A stretch of DNA of 17,963 bases from Sutterella sp. UBA4713 (GTDB taxonomy: Bacteria; Pseudomonadota; Gammaproteobacteria; Burkholderiales; Burkholderiaceae_F): positions 20,695-38,657 of the forward strand of contig DHJT01000075.1 in NCBI GenBank assembly GCA_002404465.1, written 5' to 3'. A program made the translations under genes and the position numbers. This document shows, in pieces, positions 6,770 through 14,235 of the stretch. The notes beneath the pieces are model-generated. The model saw only the letters and a list, made by a program, of their open reading frames with translations, had not been told where the DNA came from and did no database searches. The first letter of the stretch is position 1; each line of letters begins with the position of its first letter.

Positions 6770-6789
6770 TCAAAAGACGAATCTTTTAA
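6770..6789 (-). other. Small UUCG-loop hairpin between secY and rpmJ
   Basis: On the minus strand, AAAAGA-TTCG-TCTTTT forms a perfect 6-bp stem (8 bp with a flanking U-A pair and one U-G wobble). The stem is A-U rich, so it is too weak for a standard intrinsic terminator. It may mark the boundary between the spc and alpha groups or protect an mRNA end. Nothing else is recognisable in this 87-base spacer. Confidence 0.35.
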
Positions 6790-6825
6790 GTCTGTATCCA
6801 AAATTACCATTGCGGGACAGGACTA

Positions 6826-8151
6826 CTACAGCCCCGGCCCAAAGCCCTTGAAGTTTGTCTTCTTGAGCAAATTCTCATATTGGTGCGACATCATGTAGGC
6901 CTGAACCTGACTCACGAAGTCCATCGTCACAACAACCACAATCAACAACGACGTACCGCCGAAGTAGAAAGGAACGTTAAAACGCAGATTCAAGAACTCA
7001 GGAACAAGGCACACAAACGTCAGATACACGGCGCCGCCGAGTGTCAAACGTGTCAACACCTTATCGATATATCGGGCTGTCTGTTCGCCGGGACGAATAC
7101 CAGGAACAAAAGCGCCGCTTTTCTTCAAATTCTCAGCCGTCTCTTTCGGATTGAAAACCAACGCCGTATAAAAGAAAGCAAAGAAAATAATCAGAGCCGC
7201 ATACAACAACGTATACAGGGGCTGTCCGGGACTTAGCGCTGCCGCCAAATCGCGAATCCAACGCGTCGAATCACCGCTCGTAAACCAGCCGGCAAGCGTC
7301 GCCGGGAACAAAATTAACGAGGAAGCGAAAATCGGCGGGATGACGTTGGCCATGTTGATCTTAAGGGGCAAGTACGAAGCTTGACCGCCGTAGATCTTAT
7401 TGCCGATCTGACGTCTGGCGTAATTGACGGTGATACGACGCTGGCCGCGTTCGACAAACACCACAAATGCGGTAACCAGAATCACGATAGCCACAATAAA
7501 GATGGCCGACAAGGGACTGATGGCCCCGGTGCTAACCAACTGGAACAGACCGCTTGCCGCAGCCGGGAACCCGGCGACGATACCGGCAAAAATGATAAGC
7601 GAAATGCCGTTGCCTAAGCCACGTTCCGTAATCTGTTCTCCGAGCCACATGAGGAACATCGTTCCGGTCACAAGGCTCACGGTGCAGGTAAAGCGGAACA
7701 TCATACCCGGATCAATAACAAGCCCGTGTTGCGTTTCCAGAGCCACGGCAATACCAAGGGACTGGAATCCGGCCAAAAGCAACGTTCCGTAACGTGTGTA
7801 CTGCGTAATCTTGCGACGCCCGGATTCGCCTTCCTTGCGTAAGGCCTCCAGACTCGGAAGTACGTACGAGAGCATCTGCATAATAATCGATGCGGAAATG
7901 TACGGCATGATTCCGAGAGCGAAGACCGAGAAACGCGACAAGGCGCCGCCGGAGAACATGTTAAACAGACCGAGAATACCGCCCTGCTGCTCGTTAAAGA
8001 GCTGCCGCAGAGTATCGGGATCGATTCCGGGCACCGGCACATGCGCACCGATGCGGTAGACAACCAAGGCGAGCAACAGGAAAATCAAGCGGCCTTTCAA
8101 GTCGCCGTATTTTGCCAGACCCGTCGGTTTGCTTTTAGGACTGTTTGCCAC
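6826..8151 (-). CDS. secY: Preprotein translocase channel subunit SecY
   Basis: SecY is the inner-membrane channel of the Sec system and works with SecE, SecG and SecA. The protein has 441 residues, about the usual length, with a hydrophobic profile consistent with ten membrane segments. The first is LIFLLLALVVYRIGAHVPVP, followed by the plug region rich in Gly and Phe (GGILGLFNMFSGGALSRFSV) and the conserved IMPYISASIIMQML. Translation starts at GTG (not ATG): the codon aligns with the usual family N-terminus (ANSPKSK) and AGGA lies just upstream. It closes the spc group after rplO (23-base gap), which couples membrane-protein export to ribosome synthesis. Confidence 0.98.
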   Translation of the reverse strand: MANSPKSKPTGLAKYGDLKGRLIFLLLALVVYRIGAHVPVPGIDPDTLRQLFNEQQGGILGLFNMFSGGALSRFSVFALGIMPYISASIIMQMLSYVLPSLEALRKEGESGRRKITQYTRYGTLLLAGFQSLGIAVALETQHGLVIDPGMMFRFTCTVSLVTGTMFLMWLGEQITERGLGNGISLIIFAGIVAGFPAAASGLFQLVSTGAISPLSAIFIVAIVILVTAFVVFVERGQRRITVNYARRQIGNKIYGGQASYLPLKINMANVIPPIFASSLILFPATLAGWFTSGDSTRWIRDLAAALSPGQPLYTLLYAALIIFFAFFYTALVFNPKETAENLKKSGAFVPGIRPGEQTARYIDKVLTRLTLGGAVYLTFVCLVPEFLNLRFNVPFYFGGTSLLIVVVVTMDFVSQVQAYMMSHQYENLLKKTNFKGFGPGL

Positions 8152-8174
8152 GTTTGTTTCCTAAACCGTTAAAG

Positions 8175-8612
8175 TTACGCCTCAACAACAGCGCCGCCGG
8201 CCGCCTCAATTGCCGCCTTAGCGCCCTTGGTAACCGCGAGACCGCGCACCGTCACCTTGCGGGAAATCTTCCCGGCAAGAATCACGCGCGCCTGAATCGT
8301 GTTACGGGAAACAACGTTGGCGTTCTTGAGAACGTCCAAATCAATCGTATCCACCGGCAACGCCTCAAGTTCGGACAAGCGAACTTGCTCGACAAACTGA
8401 TGCGAACGCGAGAAAAAGCCGCGCTTGGGAAGCCGGCGATGCAAGGGCATCTGTCCGCCTTCGAATCCGACTTTATGGAAGCCGCCCGCACGGGACTTCT
8501 GTCCTTTATGCCCGCGGCCGGCCGTCTTGCCCCATCCGGAACCGACGCCGCGACCGACGCGGTGAGCTTGACTCGTTGAGCCCTGAGCGGGCTTAATCGT
8601 ATTTAAACGCAT
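8175..8612 (-). CDS. rplO: 50S ribosomal protein L15
   Basis: L15 is a late-assembly large-subunit protein that binds 23S rRNA with a long glycine-rich N-terminal extension. The protein has 145 residues. The N-terminal part is MRLNTIKPAQGS with GRGVGSGWGKTAGRGHKGQK (about 20-40). The GGQMPLHRRLPKRGF signature follows, then a globular C-terminal domain rich in Ala and Val. It sits 12 bases after rpmD and just before secY, the standard spc order. Confidence 0.98.
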   Translation of the reverse strand: MRLNTIKPAQGSTSQAHRVGRGVGSGWGKTAGRGHKGQKSRAGGFHKVGFEGGQMPLHRRLPKRGFFSRSHQFVEQVRLSELEALPVDTIDLDVLKNANVVSRNTIQARVILAGKISRKVTVRGLAVTKGAKAAIEAAGGAVVEA

Positions 8613-8624
8613 GTCTAGTACCTC

Positions 8625-8807
8625 TTAATCGACGCGCACGAGGAAGGCCACCTTGGCGATCATACCGCGCACGGCCGGTGTATCCTCCAGTTCACGCCAA
8701 TGATGCATCTTCTTAAGTCCGAGCCCCTTTAAGCACGCCAAGTGTTCCTTGCCGCAACCGATCGGGCTCTTGACGAGCGTAACCTTCAAGGTCTTTTTAT
8801 CTGTCAT
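8625..8807 (-). CDS. rpmD: 50S ribosomal protein L30
   Basis: L30 is a small large-subunit protein of 60 residues, the normal bacterial length. KTLKVTLVKSPIGCGKEHLA and the segment GLGLKKMHHWRELEDTPAVRGMI match the family; the latter holds the conserved turn around the central helix. It lies 21 bases after rpsE and 12 before rplO. The Cys at residue 18 is not a general feature of the family, and nothing suggests a metal site. Confidence 0.97.
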   Translation of the reverse strand: MTDKKTLKVTLVKSPIGCGKEHLACLKGLGLKKMHHWRELEDTPAVRGMIAKVAFLVRVD

Positions 8808-8828
8808 TTTCTAATCTCCTAAAAAGAC

Positions 8829-9347
8829 CTATGCGAGAATTTGCTCAACGGTCATACCGCGTTTAGCAGCAATTTCCTCCGGCGAGCTCAGATGCGAAAG
8901 AGCATCGATCGTCGCACGAACCATGTTGTACGGATTTGTGGACCCGTACGCCTTCGCCAAAACGTTACGCACACCCATCGCTTCAAGAACGGCACGCATC
9001 GGACCGCCGGCAATCACACCGGTACCTTCACTCGCAGGCATCAGAATGACGCGACTGGCACCATGCTGACCCTTGACTGCGTGATGCAGTGTTCCGTTAT
9101 TGAGCGGATACTTCTTCATATCCTTACGAGCGCGTTCCATCGCCTTACTGACGGCAGCCGGAACTTCACGGCTCTTTCCCGTACCCATTCCGATCTTGCC
9201 GTCACCGTCACCGGCAACCGTCAAAGCGGCAAAAGCCAAAATACGGCCGCCCTTGACAACCTTGGTGACGCGATTGACCGCAATCATCTTCTCGCGAATG
9301 CCGTCATCGATTTCTTCGACCGGATTCTTTTTATCAACCTTAGCCAT
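8829..9347 (-). CDS. rpsE: 30S ribosomal protein S5
   Basis: S5 lies near the mRNA entry channel and decoding centre and influences translational accuracy; spectinomycin resistance mutations map to its loop in other bacteria. The 172-residue protein starts MAKVDKKNPVEEIDDGIREK. The double-stranded-RNA-binding-like N-terminal domain covers about 18-80 (VNRVTKVVKGGRILAFAALT), and the C-terminal domain carries GTGVIAGGPMRAVLEAMGV. The loop VTKVVKGGR is intact, with no deletion suggesting spectinomycin resistance. A GAGG lies close to the ATG. The gap after rplR is 15 bases. Confidence 0.98.
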   Translation of the reverse strand: MAKVDKKNPVEEIDDGIREKMIAVNRVTKVVKGGRILAFAALTVAGDGDGKIGMGTGKSREVPAAVSKAMERARKDMKKYPLNNGTLHHAVKGQHGASRVILMPASEGTGVIAGGPMRAVLEAMGVRNVLAKAYGSTNPYNMVRATIDALSHLSSPEEIAAKRGMTVEQILA

Positions 9348-9362
9348 AAGCCTCGATTTCCT

Positions 9363-9731
9363 TTAGAACTTGAGACCGGCTTCGCGCGCTGCCTGAGCAA
9401 GCGCGGCAACACGGCCGTGGTAACGATAACCGGAGCGGTCAAAGGCGCACGATTCAATACCGGCGGCCTTGGCCTTCTGGGCGATACGTTCACCGACAAT
9501 CTTCGCAGCGGCGATATTGCCACCTGTCTTTCCCTGTTCGGCAAGTTTGGCACGAACTTCGGCTTCAAGAGTCGAAGCGGAGGCCAGAACCTGATCGCCT
9601 TCGGCGGAAATAATGGTTGCGTAGATATGCAGGTTGGTGCGATGCACCGACAAACGAATAGCCTTCTGCAGCTTGATGCGGGTGCGGGTGGCACCAGCGC
9701 GACGCAGACGGCTTTGCTTCTTATTAATCAT
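9363..9731 (-). CDS. rplR: 50S ribosomal protein L18
   Basis: L18 binds 5S rRNA with L5 and L25 and anchors it to the central protuberance. The protein is 122 residues. The basic N-terminus MINKKQSRLRRAGATRTRIK and the C-terminal half with AAAKIVGERIAQKAKAAGI and FDRSGYRYHGRVAALA are diagnostic. It is 17 bases after rplF and 15 before rpsE, the usual spc order. Confidence 0.98.
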   Translation of the reverse strand: MINKKQSRLRRAGATRTRIKLQKAIRLSVHRTNLHIYATIISAEGDQVLASASTLEAEVRAKLAEQGKTGGNIAAAKIVGERIAQKAKAAGIESCAFDRSGYRYHGRVAALAQAAREAGLKF

Positions 9732-9748
9732 GGTCTTACGTCTCCCGC

Positions 9749-10282
9749 TTACTTCTTCTTGGTTTCTTTAATGACAACGCGTTCGTTAGCGTAGCGAATC
9801 CCCTTGCCCTTATAAGGCTCCGGCGGACGATAGCCGCGAACGACAGCTGCCGTCTGACCGACAGCTTGCTTGTCAGGACCGCTAATTACGATCTCGGTCT
9901 GCGTCGGTGTCGCGCACTTGACGCCTTCGGGCATCTTGTGAATGACCGGATGCGAAAAGCCGAGTTGCAAGTTCAGAGAATCGCCCTGAGCTTGAGCGCG
10001 GTAACCGACGCCCACAAGCGTAAGCTTCTTTTCAAAGCCGACGGCCACACCCTTGATCATGTCGTTCACAAGCGCACGCATCGTGCCGGTGTTGGCATTG
10101 GCTTCGCGGGTCTGTTCGAGCTGAACAAACTTAATTTCATCGCCATCACGCTCGACGTTAACTCCGGCCAAACGGTGCACGCGAACTTGCCCCTTGGGCC
10201 CTTTGACGAGCACTTCGGCATCGGAAATCGTCACTTCCACGCCTTTGAGAAGGACAACAGGAATCTTTCCAATACGACTCAT
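9749..10282 (-). CDS. rplF: 50S ribosomal protein L6
   Basis: L6 is a two-domain large-subunit protein at the factor-binding region near the sarcin-ricin loop. Its 177 residues match the E. coli length. MSRIGKIPVVLLKGVEVTI opens the first domain. The C-terminal RNA-binding signature GYRPPEPYKGKGIRYANE is complete, followed by a basic tail ending KETKKK. It follows rpsH by 16 bases and precedes rplR by 17. Confidence 0.98.
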   Translation of the reverse strand: MSRIGKIPVVLLKGVEVTISDAEVLVKGPKGQVRVHRLAGVNVERDGDEIKFVQLEQTREANANTGTMRALVNDMIKGVAVGFEKKLTLVGVGYRAQAQGDSLNLQLGFSHPVIHKMPEGVKCATPTQTEIVISGPDKQAVGQTAAVVRGYRPPEPYKGKGIRYANERVVIKETKKK

Positions 10283-10298
10283 GTTTGACTCTCCTCAA

Positions 10299-10694
10299 TT
10301 AAGCGACATAGCAAAGAACTTCACCGCCGATACCGGCAGCGCGCGCTTTGCGATCGGTCATGACACCCTGCGGTGTCGAAACGATTGCAATCCCCAAGCC
10401 GTTCATCACCTTCGGGATCGAATCATGGTTCTTGTAGATACGCAGGCCGGGACGGGAAACGCGTTCGATGCGTTCGATCACGGGACGACCCTCGTAGTAT
10501 TTCAAGCCGATATGCAGTTGGGCCTTGCCTTCATTGGCAACAACTTGGAAACCGTCGATGTAACCCTCATCCTTCAAAACTTTGGCAATCGCAACCTTGA
10601 GCTTGGAGCTCGGCATCACGATTTCAGTTTTGTCAACACTTTGAGCGTTACGGATACGGGTCAGCATATCGGCGATCGGATCACTCATACTCAT
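10299..10694 (-). CDS. rpsH: 30S ribosomal protein S8
   Basis: S8 is a primary 16S rRNA-binding protein of the platform and, in E. coli, the translational repressor of the spc operon. I place the start at the ATG at 10694 (MSMSDPIADMLTRIRNAQ), because GGAG lies 8 bases upstream and the family N-terminus begins there. A longer in-frame extension to 10745 would overlap rpsN and is not expected. This gives 131 residues, the usual length. The C-terminal signature GLGIAIVSTPQGVMTDRKAR is intact. It is 16 bases after rpsN. Confidence 0.97.
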   Translation of the reverse strand: MSMSDPIADMLTRIRNAQSVDKTEIVMPSSKLKVAIAKVLKDEGYIDGFQVVANEGKAQLHIGLKYYEGRPVIERIERVSRPGLRIYKNHDSIPKVMNGLGIAIVSTPQGVMTDRKARAAGIGGEVLCYVA

Positions 10695-10710
10695 TTCGTA
10701 ATCTCCTCGC

Positions 10711-11016
10711 TTACCAGCTGGCCTTGATAAGGCCGGGAATATCACCGCGCATGGCTGCGTCGCGAATCATGCCGCGCGCCAGACCGAATTTGCGGAACGT
10801 TCCGCGCGGGCGCCCCGTAAGGCCGCACCGATTGCGCAGACGAACCGGACTTGCATCACGGGGAAGCGCCTGCAACTTGCTACGGGCCTCGAGACGATCC
10901 TCGACAGGGCGGGACGCGTCGTTGATAATCGCCTTGAGTTCGGCGCGTTTGGCCGCGAATTTGGCCACAACGGCCTCACGCTTCTTTTCGCGGTTAATCA
11001 ATGATAACTTTGCCAT
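10711..11016 (-). CDS. rpsN: 30S ribosomal protein S14 (long, zinc-free form)
   Basis: S14 helps assemble the small-subunit head. It is the 101-residue long form typical of proteobacteria. It lacks the CxxC...CxxC zinc ribbon of short S14; the only Cys is in RNRCGLTGRPRGTFRKFGLA, the family signature. The start is set at the ATG at 11016 (MAKLSLINREKKREAV), with AAGGTG 7 bases upstream. An upstream in-frame extension would overlap the end of rplE and is rejected. It follows rplE by 16 bases. Confidence 0.97.
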   Translation of the reverse strand: MAKLSLINREKKREAVVAKFAAKRAELKAIINDASRPVEDRLEARSKLQALPRDASPVRLRNRCGLTGRPRGTFRKFGLARGMIRDAAMRGDIPGLIKASW

Positions 11017-11032
11017 CTTGATGCACCTTCTC

Positions 11033-11572
11033 TCAATTACGGAACGGGAAATGGAACGCGGCAAGCAAAGCCTTGGCTTCCTCGTCGGTCTTGGCCGTTG
11101 TCGTGATGGAAATATTCATGCCACGCAGAGCATCAATCTTGTCGTACTCGATTTCCGGGAAAATGATTTGTTCCTTCAAACCGATGTTGTAGTTGCCGCG
11201 GCCGTCAAAGGCACGGCCGGAAACACCGCGAAAATCTCGCACGCGCGGGAATGCAATCGTAATGAGACGATCGAGAAAATCGTACATACGTTCGCCGCGC
11301 AACGTCACCATACAACCGATCGGCATGTTTTCACGAATCTTAAAGTTCGCAATCGCCTTACGCGTACGTGTCACGGCCGGTTTCTGTCCGGCAATCTTCG
11401 TCATGTCGGCAACGGCGTTGTCGACATACTTCTTATCGTTAACCGCTTCACCGACGCCCATATTGAGCGTAATTTTCGTGATGCGAGGAACCTGCATCAC
11501 CGTCTTGTAACCGAACTTCTTAATGAGTTCGGGAACAATGGTATCGCGGTACAGAGTGTGGAAACGTGTCAT
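11033..11572 (-). CDS. rplE: 50S ribosomal protein L5
   Basis: L5 binds 5S rRNA in the central protuberance and contacts the P-site tRNA and S13. Its 179 residues equal the E. coli length. MTRFHTLYRDTIVPELIKKF, the RNA-binding segment ITKITLNMGVGEA, and the C-terminal GMNISITTTAKTDEEAKALL are characteristic. A strong SD, AAGGAG, lies 6 bases ahead of the ATG. It follows rplX by 10 bases. Confidence 0.98.
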   Translation of the reverse strand: MTRFHTLYRDTIVPELIKKFGYKTVMQVPRITKITLNMGVGEAVNDKKYVDNAVADMTKIAGQKPAVTRTRKAIANFKIRENMPIGCMVTLRGERMYDFLDRLITIAFPRVRDFRGVSGRAFDGRGNYNIGLKEQIIFPEIEYDKIDALRGMNISITTTAKTDEEAKALLAAFHFPFRN

Positions 11573-11582
11573 TCCTTACTCC

Positions 11583-11903
11583 TTACGCCTTGGCGCCGAC
11601 TACTGCGCCGTTGCTCTTGAAAACGCGGACCTTCTTGCCGTCGACTACTTTGAAGCCGACACGGTCACCCTTGCCTGTGGCCGGATTGACGATCATCACG
11701 TTAGACTGATCAATCGGCATCGTCTTGTCGACAATACCGCCTTCGGTGTTTGTCATCGGATTGGGACGAACACACTTTTTGACGACGTTCACGCCCTCAA
11801 CGGTCACGTGCGTCTCATCGACGCGAGCGATCACGACACCCTTCTTGCCCTTGTCTTTTCCGGCAATGACGAGAACCTCGTCGCCTTTGCGGATGCGTTG
11901 CAT
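11583..11903 (-). CDS. rplX: 50S ribosomal protein L24
   Basis: L24 is an assembly initiator for the large subunit that sits by the tunnel exit. The start is placed at the ATG at 11903 (MQRIRKGDEVLVIAGKDKGK), with a perfect AAGGAGG 8 bases upstream. An in-frame extension to 11945 would overlap rplN and is rejected. This gives 106 residues. The KOW motif occupies about 5-32 (GDEVLVIAGKDKGKKGVVIA). It is 13 bases after rplN. Confidence 0.97.
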   Translation of the reverse strand: MQRIRKGDEVLVIAGKDKGKKGVVIARVDETHVTVEGVNVVKKCVRPNPMTNTEGGIVDKTMPIDQSNVMIVNPATGKGDRVGFKVVDGKKVRVFKSNGAVVGAKA

Positions 11904-11916
11904 CTTATCGGCCTCC

Positions 11917-12285
11917 TTAAATAACCTCGGGAGCGAGGGACACAATCTTCATGAACCGTTCCGTACGCAACTCACGCGTAACCGGTCCGAAGATACGAGT
12001 TCCAACGGGCTCGAGCTTGGAATTGAGAAGAACAACGGCATTGCCGTCAAAACGGATACGAGATCCGTCAGCGCGACGTACACCGTGAGCGGTACGAACC
12101 ACAACGGCACTGTAGACCTCGCCTTTCTTGACGCGGCCGCGCGGAGCAGCTTCTTTGACCGTCACCTTGATGACGTCACCGATGTTCGCGTAGCGGCGTT
12201 TGGATCCGCCCAACACCTTAAAACACATCACTGAACGAGCGCCGGTATTGTCGGCCACGTCCAGTCTGCTTTGCATCTGAATCAT
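11917..12285 (-). CDS. rplN: 50S ribosomal protein L14
   Basis: L14 lies at the subunit interface, forms intersubunit bridges, and is bound by the silencing factor RsfS in other bacteria. The 122-residue length and MIQMQSRLDVADNTGARSVM are standard, as are GGSKRRYANIGDVIKVTVKE and the ending RFMKIVSLAPEVI. The SD is weak (GGAA about 10 bases from the ATG). It is the first gene of the spc group and follows a 234-base palindrome-rich spacer after rpsQ, where a promoter and leader are expected. Confidence 0.98.
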   Translation of the reverse strand: MIQMQSRLDVADNTGARSVMCFKVLGGSKRRYANIGDVIKVTVKEAAPRGRVKKGEVYSAVVVRTAHGVRRADGSRIRFDGNAVVLLNSKLEPVGTRIFGPVTRELRTERFMKIVSLAPEVI

Positions 12286-12519
12286 GGTTGTAAATTTCCA
12301 ACTTATTCTGCATTACACAGATAGTATTGGTCCCGTACGGGAGAACGATCGGCACTATCGACAGCATCCGAGAAACACCGCCTGACAAACCGGCGGGCGT
12401 ACACCATTGATGCCCGATCATGAAAAATCGACACGAACGCCGACCGCAACCGGTCGGCATCCGCGCGAGCTCGCAAGTTTAACGAAAAGCCGTCAGGCTT
12501 GCAAGCCGATTACAACAAA
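12286..12519 (-). promoter_or_regulatory. Palindrome-rich rpsQ-rplN spacer (spc operon leader)
   Basis: This spacer holds no credible gene but at least five inverted repeats: GGCTTGCAAGCC (12496-12507), GCGAGCTCGC (12465-12474), a 7-bp stem around GCAACC (12439-12458), CCGCC/GGCGG (12378-12396) and TCCCGTACGGGA (12331-12342). The last lies within a larger imperfect stem with outer arms GATAGT/ACTATC (12320-12359). Just after rpsQ, AAGCC-TGAC-GGCTT followed by TTCGTT on the minus strand is a possible weak terminator. In E. coli the spc promoter lies in the matching spacer. Here the density of structure suggests a regulated leader, perhaps bound by a ribosomal protein (inference). Confidence 0.5.
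12476..12504 (-). promoter_or_regulatory. Candidate spc operon promoter
   Basis: TTGCAA (12499-12504) and TAAACT (12476-12481) on the minus strand are separated by exactly 17 bases. Each matches the sigma-70 consensus at 4 of 6 positions. The position, between rpsQ and rplN, is where E. coli has its spc promoter. A transcript from here would have a leader of roughly 180 bases containing the downstream palindromes. The -35 box is inside the GGCTTGCAAGCC palindrome. Confidence 0.3.
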
Positions 12520-12795
12520 CTAAACGACAACAGCCTTTTCGAGGATCTTCGTCACAGTCCAAGACACAGTCTTAGAAACGGGACGTCCTTCCGCAATTTC
12601 AACCTTGTCGCCAACACCGGCCGTATTGGAAGCATCATGCACGTGGTACTTCTTGCTGCGCACAACAATCTTTCCGTAAAGCGGGTGTTTGACGCGACGT
12701 TCAACGAGGACCGTCACGGTTTTATCCATCTTATCGCTCGTGACAACACCGACGAGGGTGCGTGTCAGCTTCTTTGTTTCAACAGTATCCGTCAT
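12520..12795 (-). CDS. rpsQ: 30S ribosomal protein S17
   Basis: S17 is a primary 16S rRNA-binding OB-fold protein of the lower body. The protein has 91 residues. RTLVGVVTSDKMDKTVTVLV and HPLYGKIVVRSKKYHVHDAS are the family signatures, and GRPVSKTVSWTVTKILEKA closes it. Its ATG overlaps the rpmC stop as ATGA, indicating translational coupling. It is the last gene of the S10 group and is followed by the long structured spacer. Confidence 0.98.
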   Translation of the reverse strand: MTDTVETKKLTRTLVGVVTSDKMDKTVTVLVERRVKHPLYGKIVVRSKKYHVHDASNTAGVGDKVEIAEGRPVSKTVSWTVTKILEKAVVV

Positions 12796-12986
12796 TTCGC
12801 GGCCGCCTTCTGAGCGAGAACCGTGCGAACGCGCGCGATGTCACGACGCGTCGTGCGCAACTGGTTCGAATTCTGGAGTTGTTGTGTCGCCTTCTGAACG
12901 CGCAGTTTAAAGTGCGCCGTCTGAAGCTCATTTAACTCCTTAGTAAGCGCAGCCTGATCCATGGCGCGCAATTCTTTAGCTTTCAT
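12792..12986 (-). CDS. rpmC: 50S ribosomal protein L29
   Basis: L29 lies near the tunnel exit by L23, where trigger factor and SRP dock. The start is placed at the ATG at 12986 (MKAKELRAMDQAALTKELNE), with AAGGAG 6 bases upstream. A longer in-frame reading to 13019 would overlap rplP and is rejected. This gives 64 residues forming two predicted helices, with the signature KLRVQKATQQLQNSNQLRTT. Its stop overlaps the rpsQ start as ATGA. Confidence 0.97.
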   Translation of the reverse strand: MKAKELRAMDQAALTKELNELQTAHFKLRVQKATQQLQNSNQLRTTRRDIARVRTVLAQKAAAK

Positions 12987-12996
12987 GTCCGTCTCC

Positions 12997-13413
12997 TTAC
13001 TTGCCAACCTGGCGGACAACGAACTTCGTCTTCAACGGAAGCTTAGCCGCTGCAAGCGCAAAGGCTTCGCGGGCAAGCGACTCATCGACGCCGTCCATTT
13101 CATAAAGCACCCGACCGGGTTGCACGAGAGCGACCCAGTACTCCGGGTTGCCCTTACCGTTACCCATACGCACTTCGGCAGGTTTGCTCGAAATGGGCTT
13201 GTCAGGGAAGACACGAATCCAGACATGGCCGCCACGTTTAATGTGGCGGGTCAGCGCACGACGTGCGGCTTCAATCTGACGAGCTGTCAGACGACCGCGT
13301 TCGAGCACCTTCAGGCCGAAATCTCCGAAGGAGACGTCGGCGCCACGCTGGGCCATACCGTAGTTGCGACCTTTTTGGTCCTTACGGTATTTTGTACGAT
13401 TCGGTTGCAGCAT
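12997..13413 (-). CDS. rplP: 50S ribosomal protein L16
   Basis: L16 lies between the peptidyl-transferase region and the 5S rRNA arm and organises the A-site. The 138-residue protein starts MLQPNRTKYRKDQKGRNYG. It carries RRALTRHIKRGGHVWIRVFP and the signature PEYWVALVQPGRVLYEMDGV. The rpsC stop is three bases before its ATG, so its SD (GGAGAA) lies within the last codons of rpsC and translation is probably coupled. rpmC follows after 10 bases. Confidence 0.98.
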   Translation of the reverse strand: MLQPNRTKYRKDQKGRNYGMAQRGADVSFGDFGLKVLERGRLTARQIEAARRALTRHIKRGGHVWIRVFPDKPISSKPAEVRMGNGKGNPEYWVALVQPGRVLYEMDGVDESLAREAFALAAAKLPLKTKFVVRQVGK

Positions 13414-13416
13414 CGC

Positions 13417-14226
13417 TTATTCTCCGTCTTTTGTTTCAGTGGCGGCAGGGGCGGCGACCGGAGCCTTCCGAGGACGACGAGCGGTTTTTTTCTCCGCCTT
13501 ATCATCACCCTCTTCAGCCTTACGGGCACGACGAACCGGACGACGACGACGATCTTCGCGATCGGCAGGTGCCGGTGTCGCTTCAACCGCTTCGCCACGT
13601 TCGAGGTTGTCGCCCTTGTAGACCCAAACCTTCACGCCGACGACGCCGTACGTCGTATGCGCTTCGGAAAAACCATAGTCAATATCGGCACGCAATGTGT
13701 GAAGCGGAACACGGCCTTCACGGTACCATTCGGTACGCGCAATTTCCGCGCCGTTCAAACGACCGGCACTCATAATCTTGATGCCCTTGGCACCTAAGCG
13801 CATAGCGTTTTGCATCGCGCGTTTCATCGCACGACGGAACATGACACGCTTTTCAAGCTGTTGCGTAATGCCGTCGGCAATAAGCTGTGCATCCAATTCC
13901 GGGCGACGCACTTCCTCGATGGAAATGTGCGCGGGAACACCGATCATCTTCTGAACATCGGCCTTGAGCTCTTCGATATAAGCACCCTGCTTGCCGATTA
14001 CGACGCCGGGACGAGCCGAGTAAATCGTAATACGAGCATTGTTGGCTGGACGCTCAATGACAATACGCGAGACACTCGCAGCCTTCAACTTTTCCAAAAG
14101 GAAGGCGCGAACCTTAAGATCTTCACACAGTGTACGAGAGAAGTTACGACCAACCGCGTACCAACGCGACGTCCAATTGCGCGTCACGGGAAGGCGGAAG
14201 CCGGTAGGATTAATTTTCTGACCCAT
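13417..14226 (-). CDS. rpsC: 30S ribosomal protein S3, with an extended charged C-terminal tail
   Basis: S3 forms part of the mRNA entry channel and its helicase activity. The protein has 269 residues against 233 in E. coli. MGQKINPTGFRLPVTRNWTS opens it. The type-2 KH domain has its GxxG loop as GKQG in RPGVVIGKQGAYIEEL. The C-terminal S3 domain ends near GVVGVKVWVYKGDNLERGEA. The last 50 or so residues are a low-complexity Arg/Lys/Glu/Ala/Pro tail, probably disordered; similar tails occur in other Burkholderiales. It follows rplV by 9 bases. Confidence 0.98.
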   Translation of the reverse strand: MGQKINPTGFRLPVTRNWTSRWYAVGRNFSRTLCEDLKVRAFLLEKLKAASVSRIVIERPANNARITIYSARPGVVIGKQGAYIEELKADVQKMIGVPAHISIEEVRRPELDAQLIADGITQQLEKRVMFRRAMKRAMQNAMRLGAKGIKIMSAGRLNGAEIARTEWYREGRVPLHTLRADIDYGFSEAHTTYGVVGVKVWVYKGDNLERGEAVEATPAPADREDRRRRPVRRARKAEEGDDKAEKKTARRPRKAPVAAPAATETKDGE

Positions 14227-14235
14227 GGTTCACCT

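Noticed and set aside
6748..6810. A 20-codon ATG-initiated reading frame on the minus strand between secY and rpmJ, ending TAG inside the rpmJ SD region
   Set aside because: There is no Shine-Dalgarno sequence before its ATG, it has no recognisable similarity, and frames this short occur by chance. A leader peptide cannot be excluded but is not supported.
12218..12460. An 80-codon minus-strand frame covering most of the rpsQ-rplN spacer
   Set aside because: It runs into the start of rplN in another frame, has a composition unlike its neighbours (Cys-rich, mixed), and its sequence is explained by the palindromic spacer.
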